A program made the translations under genes and the position numbers. From Treponema sp. Marseille-Q4130 (GTDB lineage: Bacteria; Spirochaetota; Spirochaetia; Treponematales; Treponemataceae), in NCBI RefSeq assembly GCF_014334325.1, contig NZ_JACSET010000009.1:34444-98443 (forward strand): a stretch of 64,000 bases of DNA, read 5' to 3'. The notes below the pieces were generated by a model, which made no database searches, had not been told where the DNA came from, and saw only the letters and a program-made list of their open reading frames with translations. Positions 30,386 through 39,315 of this stretch are shown here, piece after piece (position 1 is the stretch's first letter; every line of letters starts with the position of its first letter).

Positions 30386-31645
30386 TCACAGCACGAGTTC
30401 GCCGTTTTGCAAAATCGTCCGCTTCGAGCCGTCTTCGTAAGTTATTTCTATCGTCGGCTCACGTACAACGCCGTCGAGATGAATCAAAGCCGGCGCATCG
30501 TTGTCGTAATTTTCTCCGATCGCAAAGTGACAGGTGCGGAACGCTTTTTCATCTTCGAGCATATTCCCCGTGATGACGGCGGCCGGATTTAAGCCGATGC
30601 CGAGCTCTCCGATATTGCGTGCATTTCTGCGGTACACGCTTCCTTGTCCTTCGGGCAGCTTTCCTTCCTTTTCCATCGCGAGCGATTTCGCTTCCGCATC
30701 GGCGATCGTTTTTTTCAGACGCGCGGCTTCGTCTCCGCCGTCTATGTCGGTCACAAAACCGTCGGAAACCTGCACAACGATCGGTGTTTCAAGGAGCGCG
30801 TCCCCGTCACCGAACGACATAGAACCGTCGAATACGATTTTCCCGTTCGTGCCGGATGCGGTCTGCACGCTTTTTTCTTCAGCCCGCTCGCCGGCCTCTT
30901 GTGCGCCCTTCCCTTCCGCTCCGCCCTGCTCGCCGGCGGTTCCCGCATCTTCGGCATCGCCCTGAGCGCCGATCTTTTGCTTGATTTTATCGAGGATGTT
31001 TCCCTCGTCCTGCACGCCTCCCGTACCGACGACGGGGCTGATAAACACTTCTCCCGCGGGGATGTTTCCGCCCGTACCCGCTTTCGAAAAATCTCCGTCA
31101 TCTTCCATCGCTTTTCGCCCCGCAACCGGAACGACGACATCCGTTCCGCCGGGAGAAGTAACGTGAACGGAGACAGCTTTTTCATACGCTTTTTTCAACG
31201 CCGCACAGCGAGAGGCGAGCTCTTTGTAATCGATCTGCACCGCGCGCTCGTACATCTCCTGCGTGATGCCCGGCATCCACACGGCGCGCATCGATTTTTT
31301 CCCGCTCAGCAAAAAGTCGAAGATGTGCATGAATTTCGTACCCGTTTTGTCGACATAGGGATGCGCCGATGCCTCGGGATCTTTTCCGAGCTTTGAAGAA
31401 GACACGGAAAAACACAAGTCGGGATTCGTCGCGATAGAGGCGAGCACTTCAGGAGATGCGTTATCGAAGGATTTTTTTGCGCTTTGAAATACAAGCACCG
31501 GCTCGCCGCCTGCTTTTTTTACCGACTCGAATAAATCCTGTGCAATCACATTCGTTTCGGGATTTGCAACGATGAGCACTCGCTCGCTTTTTTTTACGCG
31601 GCACACATCGCGTACGATGATCTCCGCCGGCAGTACGTCTTTCAT
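30386..31645 (-). CDS. M29 family (thermophilic-type) aminopeptidase
   Basis: A 419-residue M29 metallo-aminopeptidase. Metal-binding motifs of the family appear near the end: NARNIGELGIGLNPA, CHFAIGENYDND and LIHLDGVV. It removes N-terminal residues in the cytosol. The ATG at 31645, preceded by AGAGGA, is preferred to a GTG at 31681. Between about residues 220 and 275 there is an unusual Gly/Glu/Ala-rich stretch (GEQGGAEGKGAQEAGERAEE) that the family lacks, probably a flexible insertion between its two lobes. It follows the acyl-CoA synthetase gene on the same strand. Confidence 0.75.
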   Translation of the reverse strand: MKDVLPAEIIVRDVCRVKKSERVLIVANPETNVIAQDLFESVKKAGGEPVLVFQSAKKSFDNASPEVLASIATNPDLCFSVSSSKLGKDPEASAHPYVDKTGTKFMHIFDFLLSGKKSMRAVWMPGITQEMYERAVQIDYKELASRCAALKKAYEKAVSVHVTSPGGTDVVVPVAGRKAMEDDGDFSKAGTGGNIPAGEVFISPVVGTGGVQDEGNILDKIKQKIGAQGDAEDAGTAGEQGGAEGKGAQEAGERAEEKSVQTASGTNGKIVFDGSMSFGDGDALLETPIVVQVSDGFVTDIDGGDEAARLKKTIADAEAKSLAMEKEGKLPEGQGSVYRRNARNIGELGIGLNPAAVITGNMLEDEKAFRTCHFAIGENYDNDAPALIHLDGVVREPTIEITYEDGSKRTILQNGELVL

Positions 31646-31677
31646 ATTCAATTTCCTCTGTAAATATATCGTGTCCG

Positions 31678-33606
31678 TCACATATCCGTTTTCGGATCCT
31701 GAGCGAACAGCGAAGTGATTTCTTTAGCGTAGATTTCGCCGATTCTGAAACGCATGATTTCCTGCTTTGCCGAAAGTTCGACGCCGACTTCAAAGGGCTT
31801 TGTGATAAGAACGAATTTATTGATCCGCTCGAACATCTTAAATCCGTTTTTCGAATTGATAAGCCCGTTGATTTCTCCCGCGTACAGCGTTTGAACGTAT
31901 TCGGATGCGAGCAGATTTTCGTACGTATCGTATTGGATGCCGTTTTCCGCGGCGTAGCCTTTTACTTCGTCCTCATCGACCAGAATAAGCGCGCCGAGGT
32001 AACGTTCGTCCTGCCCTACGACGACGGCCGCTTTGATAAAGCGCGATTCCTGCAGTTTTTGTTCGATCGGAAGCGGTTCGATATTTTCGCCGCCGCGGAG
32101 CACGATCGTATCTTTCATGCGGCCTTTTAAAACGATTTCGTCGTGAATGGAAAGAATACCGATATCGCCCGTATCGAACCAGCCGTCGACGGTCATCACT
32201 TTTGCCGTCAAATCGGGACGCTTGTAGTAGCCTTTCATCACCGTACCGCCTTTCACCTGTACGATGCCCTGTTTGCAGCGTCCGAGCACGTAGCCGTCCT
32301 GATCGACGATGCGCACTTTAACGCCGCGTATCGGAGAGCCGACGTTGCCGAATACGGGATCGGCTATCGGCCGCACGGAGATGACGGGCGCGGTTTCCGT
32401 TAAGCCGTAGCCTTCGACGATCTTTACGCCGATCGACCAAAAGAATTCGTCGATATTGCGCGGATAGGCGCCGCCGCCCGAAACGCCCGCGCGGAAGTTT
32501 TTTCCGAGCATCGATTTGATTTTTCGAAACACGAGCACATCCCCGAGTAATTTGGGCGGATAGAGCAAAAGCCACGGGATGACGAGGAGGGCCCACAGAG
32601 CACCGATATAGTCCGGTCCGAAGCGCACGTTTTTTCGAAAGAGGAGCCTGTCGATGCGTGAATGCAAAATCGCGACGCCGACAAAAAATCGGAACAGCAT
32701 ATAAACGAAGCCGCCCGTTTTGCGCATCTTACGGTTGATGCCGTCATAGATCGCTTCGTATACGCGCGGAACGGCGGGCATAAGATGAGGATTGACCTTT
32801 TGAAAATCGGCGAGAAGGATGCTTCCGACCGGCTTCGAATAGCAGAGAGCCGCTCCTTGGATCATGATGACGTATTCGCACAGGCGCTGGAACACGTGCC
32901 ACACCGGAAGCACGCACAACGCGCGGTCGCCCGGATTCAAATAGATGCGTTCCTGCAGTTCGTCGAGCTGAGTCAAAAAATTGCCGTGCGAAAGTTCGAC
33001 ACCCTTGGGCATACCCGTCGTACCCGACGTAAAGATGATGCACGCCGTATCGTTCCACTCTCCCTTTTCGAGTTCGGCTTCGATCTCCGCCCTGTGTTCG
33101 ATATTGTATTTTTTCCCTTCGTTCAATAAATTATTAAAAAACAATAAATCGATTTTCGCTTTTTTTACGTCGGCTTTTATGTCGTCTGCGACGTCTTCAA
33201 AAGAAATGAGCGTTTTCAGATGCGGCAGTTCGCTCTTTACGGAAACGATTTTTTTAATCTGCGCGGCGTTTTCCGCAATGACGACAGCGCATTCCGTAAA
33301 CGACAAAATCTGCTGCAAGTCGATAAGCGTCGCATCGCAGCCGCGCGGAACGTCTACGGCACCGAGCGCCATGATCCCCATGTCGGCCTGTTCCCATTCT
33401 TTGCGGTTGTCGGAGATGAGACCGATCGCTTCGCCGCGCACGACGCCGAGCTGCTTTAAGGCGGCGGCAAAATCGAGAGATGTTTCATACAGTTCCCGGT
33501 ACGATACCGGCTCGAATACGCCTTCGGCGTTTTTCGAATATTGCGCCGCGATTTCGGGAAAGTCGGCGGCGGTTTTTTTCAGCATTTTCGGGAGCGTTTG
33601 TTCCAT
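31678..33606 (-). CDS. Long-chain acyl-CoA synthetase (AMP-forming)
   Basis: A 642-residue member of the ANL adenylating family, long-chain acyl-CoA synthetase branch. The phosphate-binding loop is IIFTSGTTGMPKGVELSHGN, the A5 motif YGLTETAPVIS, the A7 motif GWFDTGDIG and the hinge/A8 segment LKGRMKDTIVLRGGENIEP. It activates fatty acids as acyl-AMP, then acyl-CoA, at the inner membrane. Treponemes depend on host fatty acids, so this gene supports lipid uptake. Two hydrophobic stretches near residue 290-345 could help membrane contact. Transcription should start at the ATG itself. Confidence 0.9.
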   Translation of the reverse strand: MEQTLPKMLKKTAADFPEIAAQYSKNAEGVFEPVSYRELYETSLDFAAALKQLGVVRGEAIGLISDNRKEWEQADMGIMALGAVDVPRGCDATLIDLQQILSFTECAVVIAENAAQIKKIVSVKSELPHLKTLISFEDVADDIKADVKKAKIDLLFFNNLLNEGKKYNIEHRAEIEAELEKGEWNDTACIIFTSGTTGMPKGVELSHGNFLTQLDELQERIYLNPGDRALCVLPVWHVFQRLCEYVIMIQGAALCYSKPVGSILLADFQKVNPHLMPAVPRVYEAIYDGINRKMRKTGGFVYMLFRFFVGVAILHSRIDRLLFRKNVRFGPDYIGALWALLVIPWLLLYPPKLLGDVLVFRKIKSMLGKNFRAGVSGGGAYPRNIDEFFWSIGVKIVEGYGLTETAPVISVRPIADPVFGNVGSPIRGVKVRIVDQDGYVLGRCKQGIVQVKGGTVMKGYYKRPDLTAKVMTVDGWFDTGDIGILSIHDEIVLKGRMKDTIVLRGGENIEPLPIEQKLQESRFIKAAVVVGQDERYLGALILVDEDEVKGYAAENGIQYDTYENLLASEYVQTLYAGEINGLINSKNGFKMFERINKFVLITKPFEVGVELSAKQEIMRFRIGEIYAKEITSLFAQDPKTDM

Positions 33607-33613
33607 AATGGGA

Positions 33614-33643
33614 AGTATAACGGTAAAAAACGAAATGCGTCAA
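33614..33643 (-). promoter_or_regulatory. Promoter giving a predicted leaderless mRNA
   Basis: On the minus strand: TTGACG (33638-33643), an 18-base spacer and TATACT (33614-33619), seven bases before the acyl-CoA synthetase ATG at 33606. Confidence 0.6.
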
Positions 33644-33752
33644 TCTGAACGGTGAGCATCTGAACGGCGCGCAACGGACGCTGCGCACTTGCCGACAATC
33701 ATACAACCGTACGGAGAATCGATCCGTGAACGGTAGTGCATAGAAAACGCCT

Positions 33753-34598
33753 CTACGTTCCCAAGTGCGGAAGCAGTTCTTCGTAATAAAATCGATCGTC
33801 TATTTTTTTGCCGTCGGCGGTGTGACCGAGTTTCCGATCGGCGCGGATTTTTTCACCGTGGAAGTCGCTTCCTGCCGTGGCAAACATGCCGTGCTCGCGT
33901 GCAAGCGATTCGAGGCGTTTGCAGTCATGCCCGCTCGCCCCAGGATGATAGGCTTCAAGCCCTTCGACGCCGCGGCCGTGTATGTCCTCCAAAATCGTAT
34001 CGAGATGCCCCCACGACACGTAGAGCGACAGCGGATGCGCGATGACCGGCACTCCTCCCGAATCGACGATCGCCTCTATCGCTTCGTCGAGATTTACGCC
34101 TGAACGCTCGGCATAAAAAGGCTTACCTTTTCCGAGATATTTTTCAAACGCTTCCCGATTATCCTTTACGATTTTTTTGTACTTGAGGTATTCTGCAAAG
34201 TGCGGTCTGCCTATGGAACTGTCGGGGAAAAGCGAACAAAGCTCATCGTACGACGCATCGATGTCCGCTTCACGCATTTCAGCGATTATCCGAAGATTCC
34301 GTTCGGTACGCTTTTTTTGCAAAAAATCGACCAGCTCTCTCAAGGACGGCGAAATATGCGTAAAACCGAGTCCGAGCAAGTGAAATTCGCCGGTCGGCCA
34401 TTCCACGAAAATCTCGATACCCCGTATAAAGGTAATATGCCGCTTTTCGGCTTCGGCGGCAGCTTCCGAAAGCCCTGTTATCGTATCGTGATCCGTCAGC
34501 GCAAGGACGGAAATACCGCTTTCACAAGCCTTTTCGACAAGCTCGGCAGGGCGGTATTGACCGTCGGATGCGTTGGAGTGAATATGTAAATCAATCAT
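33753..34598 (-). CDS. PHP-domain phosphoesterase
   Basis: A 281-residue PHP protein. The metal-binding motifs are intact: DLHIHSNASDGQ (motif I), LTDHDTITGL (motif II), a central histidine in IAHPLSLY and a last SDFHGE. It resembles the RNase AM/YciV-type 3',5'-nucleoside bisphosphate phosphatases. The ATG at 34598 is chosen over 34610 because PHP proteins begin at M-I-D-L-H. A TATGCT box ends seven bases upstream with an AGG next to the ATG, so this may be another leaderless or near-leaderless gene. It is divergent from the Crp-like gene. Confidence 0.8.
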   Translation of the reverse strand: MIDLHIHSNASDGQYRPAELVEKACESGISVLALTDHDTITGLSEAAAEAEKRHITFIRGIEIFVEWPTGEFHLLGLGFTHISPSLRELVDFLQKKRTERNLRIIAEMREADIDASYDELCSLFPDSSIGRPHFAEYLKYKKIVKDNREAFEKYLGKGKPFYAERSGVNLDEAIEAIVDSGGVPVIAHPLSLYVSWGHLDTILEDIHGRGVEGLEAYHPGASGHDCKRLESLAREHGMFATAGSDFHGEKIRADRKLGHTADGKKIDDRFYYEELLPHLGT

Positions 34599-34663
34599 CC
34601 TAAAGAGCATAGCATAAATAGACGATTTATGATATAATAGTGTAATGTACCAGGGGATCTTGT

Positions 34664-35911
34664 ATGCCTAAAGCGATGCAATATACAAAAGGATCGATCG
34701 TTTACTTTGAAGGGGATAAAGACGAGCGAATTTTTATCCTGCAAAAAGGTATTCTCGTCCTTACGACGACAGATGTGGAAACTCATCAGCCTGTTACCGA
34801 GCAGGTAAAAAACGGCGAGTTTTTCGGTGTCAAATCCGCACTCGGTCGTTTCCCTCGAGAAGAGACGGCAACCGCGCTTACCGACTGCGTTACGATCGCC
34901 CTGACTATTCAAGAATTCGAACAGATATTCAGCAGCAACAAACAGATCATCATGAAAATGCTGCGCGTCTTTTCGAACCAGCTGCGCCTCATACACAAAA
35001 AAACCGAAGCGATTCTTAACAATGTTCCGGAAGACCAGCAGACAGGTATGATCGCGGTCGCAAAAAGTTTTTACAACGACGAAGAGTATCTTTCGTGCTG
35101 CGATATCTGCGTCAAATTTTTATCGCTCTATCCGAACACCGCAAAAAAAGACGAAGTCGCAAAATTATACGCCGATGCGAAACTGCGCAACACGAAGATA
35201 AAAGAAAAAACAAAAAGTACCGATGCACCCGAAGAAGACGAAGAAGCTTCCGGCGCTCTGAAACAGTTTGCACTTCCCGCTTTCAAGCGTTTTGCAAAGC
35301 AGTATAAACCGGGCAACGTCATCATCAGCGAGTTCGAACCGGGCAACAGTTTTTACCTCATTCAGTCGGGGCGCGTGCAGCTCGTCAAATGCGTAAACGG
35401 CGCAAAGAAAAATCTCGATATCATGAAGCCCGGAGAATTTTTCGGAGAAATGGCCATCCTCGACAATTCCCCGCGTTCGGCAACCTGCGTCGCGATCGGC
35501 AACGTCGAATGTCTCGAATTCAACAAAGAAAATTTCGAACTGCTCATCATGGGCAATCCCCAAATCGCGATCATCTTATTAAAACTTTTTTGCAAGCGCA
35601 TCTACGACCAACGGCGCCGCCTGCGCACGCTCGCGATCAAAGACGTGCAGGCCCGTATCGCAGACGTATTCCTCATGTTCGACGAAATGAATCCTTCGGC
35701 AAACGCGAACGACCGGCAGCGGAAGTTCAACGTATCGGCAGGAGATGTGGCGCACTGGGCGGGACTGTCACCGGAAGCGACGCGCGATGAAATTAATAAA
35801 TTTGTTGAAAAGCGAAAAATCGAAGTGTACGACAGCTACATCATCGTAGACAATATCGCCGATATGAAGCGCATCGTCGATACGCGAAGCGGTCTTTCGG
35901 AACAAAAATAA
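34664..35911 (+). CDS. Crp/Fnr-type regulator with two cNMP-binding domains
   Basis: A 415-residue protein. An N-terminal cyclic-nucleotide-binding-like domain (about 1-115; GSIVYFEGDKDERIFILQKG) is joined by a TPR-like helical linker and an acidic stretch (EEDEEAS, about 190) to a second such domain (about 205-330; PGEFFGEMAILDNSPRSATC, the phosphate-binding cassette) and a C-terminal winged helix (NVSAGDVAHWAGLSPEATRD). The first domain lacks a clear phosphate-binding cassette, so only the second may bind cAMP or a similar nucleotide. A TATAAT (34633-34638) and AGGGGA site precede the ATG. A strong terminator follows. Confidence 0.82.
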   Translation: MPKAMQYTKGSIVYFEGDKDERIFILQKGILVLTTTDVETHQPVTEQVKNGEFFGVKSALGRFPREETATALTDCVTIALTIQEFEQIFSSNKQIIMKMLRVFSNQLRLIHKKTEAILNNVPEDQQTGMIAVAKSFYNDEEYLSCCDICVKFLSLYPNTAKKDEVAKLYADAKLRNTKIKEKTKSTDAPEEDEEASGALKQFALPAFKRFAKQYKPGNVIISEFEPGNSFYLIQSGRVQLVKCVNGAKKNLDIMKPGEFFGEMAILDNSPRSATCVAIGNVECLEFNKENFELLIMGNPQIAIILLKLFCKRIYDQRRRLRTLAIKDVQARIADVFLMFDEMNPSANANDRQRKFNVSAGDVAHWAGLSPEATRDEINKFVEKRKIEVYDSYIIVDNIADMKRIVDTRSGLSEQK

Positions 35912-35927
35912 TTAATAAATTGAAAAA

Positions 35928-35956
35928 GGGGCTGTCCTTTCTTTTTGGACAGCCCC
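35928..35956 (+). terminator. Rho-independent terminator after the Crp-like gene
   Basis: GGGGCTGTCC (35928-35937) pairs perfectly with GGACAGCCCC (35947-35956) around a T-rich loop. Arms resemble the conserved-loop repeat but the loop does not. Confidence 0.75.
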
Positions 35957-35988
35957 TTGCGTTTACGCCATAGTGCAAACCGGTCTCA

Positions 35989-37266
35989 TCACACCGCCCG
36001 AAGCGCGCGGTCGACATCGGCGACGATATCTTCGACGTTTTCAAGTCCGCAGCTGAATCTCACCAAGCCGCCGTCGATTCCCGCCGCCGCAAGCTGTTCG
36101 TCTGTGAGCTGCCGGTGCGTCGAAGAGGCGGGATGGAGCACGCAGGTACGGATATCGGCGACGTGAACTTCATCGGTTGCAAGCGAAAGAGAATCCATAA
36201 AGCGCACTGCAGCCGCTCGCCCGCCTTTGATGCTGAGCGCAATGACGCCGCTCGTCCCCTCGGGCAAATATTTTTTTGCAAGCGCATGATTTGCGTCTCC
36301 CGCGAGCGCGGGGTACGTCACCGATGCGATCTTATCGCTTTTTTTGAAATACTCGGCAAGCGCGAGCGCATTTTTACAATACTGTTTCATCCGCAGCGGC
36401 AGCGTTTCAAGCCCCAAATTCAACAAAAACGCCGAATGCGCCGACGGATAACAACCGAAATCGCGCATGAGCTGCGTCCGCGCTTTGACGATATACGCCG
36501 CTTTTCCGAATTCTTTCGTATAGGTGAGACCGTGATAACTCGGATCGGGTTCGCAAAAATCCGCAAAAAAACCGCTCGCTTTGTACACCGCTTCCCAATC
36601 GAAATTGCCGCCGTCTACAATGACGCCGCCGCACTGAACTGCATGGCCGTCCATATATTTTGTCGTCGAATGAACGACGATGTCCGCTCCCCATTCGAAG
36701 GGGCGGCAAAGTATCGGCGTCGCAAAAGTATTGTCGATGATGAGCGGTACGTTCCGCGCATGAGCTGCCTTCGCCCAGGTTTCGAAATCGAATACCGCAA
36801 GCGAAGGATTTGCGAGCGTTTCTCCGAACACCGCTTTCGTATTCGGTTTGAACGCTTTGATAATCGTATCGTAATCGGCAGCGGCGGGAACTTGGATGCA
36901 TTCGATGCCGAGCTTTTTGAGCGTAAAGCAAAAGAGATTTGTCGAGCCGCCGTAAATCGCCGAACTTGCGATAAAGCTGTCGCCGGCCGAGCACAGGTTC
37001 AGAATCGAAAGGAGGGAAGCCGCCTGTCCGCTCGACGTCAGCATAGCCCCGACGCCGCCTTCAAGATCCGCGATCTTTTTTTCAACGGCATCGCAGGTCG
37101 GATTCGCCATCCGGGAATATATATATTCCGTCGGCTTGTCGAAGAGAGCGGCGATGTGATCGCACGAATCGAATTTATACGTCGTACTCTGTACGATCGG
37201 CATAACGCAGGGCTCGCCGTTTTTCGGCTCATAACCCGAATGCAGACATTTCGTTTCGATATTCAT
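35989..37266 (-). CDS. metY: O-acetylhomoserine sulfhydrylase (PLP enzyme)
   Basis: A 425-residue Cys/Met-metabolism PLP enzyme. Hallmarks: IETKCLHSGYEPKNGEPCV at the start, MANPTCDAVEKKIADLEGG, VPLIIDNTFATPILCRPFEW and the PLP-lysine segment VVHSTTKYMDGH. Length and the N-terminus fit the MetY class, which makes homocysteine from O-acetylhomoserine and sulphide, rather than cystathionine synthase or lyase. A GGAG site precedes the ATG. No neighbouring methionine genes except metK at 44 kb. Confidence 0.85.
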   Translation of the reverse strand: MNIETKCLHSGYEPKNGEPCVMPIVQSTTYKFDSCDHIAALFDKPTEYIYSRMANPTCDAVEKKIADLEGGVGAMLTSSGQAASLLSILNLCSAGDSFIASSAIYGGSTNLFCFTLKKLGIECIQVPAAADYDTIIKAFKPNTKAVFGETLANPSLAVFDFETWAKAAHARNVPLIIDNTFATPILCRPFEWGADIVVHSTTKYMDGHAVQCGGVIVDGGNFDWEAVYKASGFFADFCEPDPSYHGLTYTKEFGKAAYIVKARTQLMRDFGCYPSAHSAFLLNLGLETLPLRMKQYCKNALALAEYFKKSDKIASVTYPALAGDANHALAKKYLPEGTSGVIALSIKGGRAAAVRFMDSLSLATDEVHVADIRTCVLHPASSTHRQLTDEQLAAAGIDGGLVRFSCGLENVEDIVADVDRALRAV

Positions 37267-37356
37267 AATTTGCTCCTATGATTATTGTCAATATAAAAAT
37301 ACTGCGCGCGCCGCACGCGATCAAATCGATTGCATACCGACGGCAGCACACGCATT

Positions 37357-39273
37357 TTAAAAATACAAGCGCACTCCGCCGGAAACGATAGCGCCGAACT
37401 CCGTCGGATATTCGCTTGTATCCGCAACGTGATAGTCGCGCTTTTCGTTTACGGGTGTCGGTCGGTCGATTACGGTAAAATAACTGTAGACGAATCCGAC
37501 GTCGCCGTATATCGTAAGCGGCACTTTAAATTTGCGAAGCGAATATTCCCCGCCGATTTTTACGATGTGAAACCACTGGTACGCGCCGTCGTGCAAAAAA
37601 TATTTGCGCATACTCTCGCGCTCATCGGGATCGAGCTCCGAATACTGAGAGCTACCGCGTACCGCCTGATTCCCGTATTCCGCACCGTGTCTGATAAATT
37701 GATATTCTATATGCGCTTTAAGCGTGGCGAGCGGAGATGCTTCGACGCGGACATTCAGTTCGTCCGAATTCGGCGGAAGATAATAGCCGATGTTTTCGCC
37801 TGCGGTCATATAGGCTTCCGAAATATAGTGCGAATACCACGGCGTGTAGTTGATACCGTGGTGCGTGTAGCAATAGGGTTCGATCTTCGTGTATCGGCAT
37901 GCGACCGTCATAAACGGCAGCAGCGGCACATTCGCTTTTACGCCGACCTGCGTCGCGTACATATCGCGCGTCGCGTGGATAAAATCGCCGAGCAAACCGG
38001 TCGAACGGCTCAAACCGTTGAATTCGTCGAGGAAGAGCGACGCCCACACTTTACCGATTTTCGGATACGTAAACGAAATATTTCCGAACAGCGCGATATT
38101 GTCCAAGTCGCCGATATTGTTTTGATAAAAAACTTTATCCATGAGCGGATACAGATAGCCCAGTTCGATGCGCTTCGGCCAGATGACCGTCGTGCCGAAG
38201 TCTGCGTGCACGTATTTGAAATTGCATTCGATCATCGCGATCGAATACGCGTTTTGAAAAATCGATTCGGTATCATACTTCGTATAATGCGTCGTACTCT
38301 TGTAGATATCGCCGACGATATAATCGCTGTTCGGAAATTCGAGGATGCCGGTAAGCGTAGAAAGCGAAAACCATTTGAACGGTGAAAGTTCGGCTTCAAA
38401 AGCGAGAAAGGGGTGCGCGTAATTGCTGAACACGAGGCTTGAGCCTTTGTCCATCGCCGCCCATTCACGGTAGATGCGCCCGAAGCGCAGGAAGATTTTA
38501 TCGTCGAGAAAAGCCGCCGCCATTTCCGAATTGATTCCGAAACCGAGCGCACCGTCGTCGCACCAGCCTTCAAGACCGTTTGCCGATAAGTCGGCGACCT
38601 TATACATGGAGCCGTCCCACGTTTTGTGATGCGAAAACGGGAAAAACGCTTTATTCGTATAGGTTTTGATGTACCTTTCGCCGCTGCCGTCTTCGGTTTC
38701 CGTATACCACCACTTTCCGATACTGTACGTTCCCTGATTTTGCAGCACGGCGCGCGATATATTTCCGAACAAACTGAAATCGTAGGAAAGATGTTCTCCG
38801 AAATCGCCGCGGAGCGAAACGGTCGGATGAATCGTAAAGCCCCACTGATCGTCGTTTTTATCGGTATAGATGCCGCCGGAAACAAAGACGTCCGCTTTAA
38901 ACGTGACATCGACCGTAGTGCGAATCTTTCCCTTTCCTTCATAATAATATGCGCCGCGCATATTGTCCCTGCCGGGCTTCCGCTTAAACGATTCGAGCGT
39001 ATCGTAGAGGATTTCTTTTTCCGTTTTCGTCAGGAGCGGAGAATCGGCTGCGTCGGAAAAAGCGATGATTTCATTGATCGCGCTTATAATCGTTTTTTCC
39101 GAATAGGGCTTTACTTTCGAAAGCGGACGGCAGAGGCCGCGCAGTTCCGCCTGTGCGATAATCGCATAGATCGGATGCTCAACGGGAACAGCCGCATAGG
39201 TCTGCGCGAAGATCATCGACCCCGAAGCTGCAAACAGTACGGCACAAACAGCAATACATAACAATCGCTTCAT
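37357..39273 (-). CDS. Outer-membrane beta-barrel protein (Wzi/capsule-assembly-like)
   Basis: A 638-residue protein with a signal peptide (residues 1-23, ending MIFA) and a long run of alternating amphipathic strands ending in the C-terminal phenylalanine typical of outer-membrane barrels (VSGGVRLYF). A soluble helical segment at about 30-95 precedes the barrel, as in Wzi-like proteins that anchor surface polysaccharide. Segment examples: FKADVFVSGGIYTDKNDDQW and LGYLYPLMDKVFYQNNIG. AGGGG precedes the ATG. The barrel prediction is firm, the capsule link is weak. Confidence 0.6.
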   Translation of the reverse strand: MKRLLCIAVCAVLFAASGSMIFAQTYAAVPVEHPIYAIIAQAELRGLCRPLSKVKPYSEKTIISAINEIIAFSDAADSPLLTKTEKEILYDTLESFKRKPGRDNMRGAYYYEGKGKIRTTVDVTFKADVFVSGGIYTDKNDDQWGFTIHPTVSLRGDFGEHLSYDFSLFGNISRAVLQNQGTYSIGKWWYTETEDGSGERYIKTYTNKAFFPFSHHKTWDGSMYKVADLSANGLEGWCDDGALGFGINSEMAAAFLDDKIFLRFGRIYREWAAMDKGSSLVFSNYAHPFLAFEAELSPFKWFSLSTLTGILEFPNSDYIVGDIYKSTTHYTKYDTESIFQNAYSIAMIECNFKYVHADFGTTVIWPKRIELGYLYPLMDKVFYQNNIGDLDNIALFGNISFTYPKIGKVWASLFLDEFNGLSRSTGLLGDFIHATRDMYATQVGVKANVPLLPFMTVACRYTKIEPYCYTHHGINYTPWYSHYISEAYMTAGENIGYYLPPNSDELNVRVEASPLATLKAHIEYQFIRHGAEYGNQAVRGSSQYSELDPDERESMRKYFLHDGAYQWFHIVKIGGEYSLRKFKVPLTIYGDVGFVYSYFTVIDRPTPVNEKRDYHVADTSEYPTEFGAIVSGGVRLYF

Positions 39274-39315
39274 AAAAACCCCTGATATTGTCTATACAAC
39301 AAAGCCCTATAAAAC

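Noticed and set aside
37330-38385. Plus-strand gene opposite the outer-membrane barrel gene
   Set aside because: An Arg/Ile-rich frame with no signal or motif; it is the shadow of the minus-strand gene. The same applies to other long antisense frames such as 6438-7433, 23393-24394, 36115-37281 and 59405-60337.
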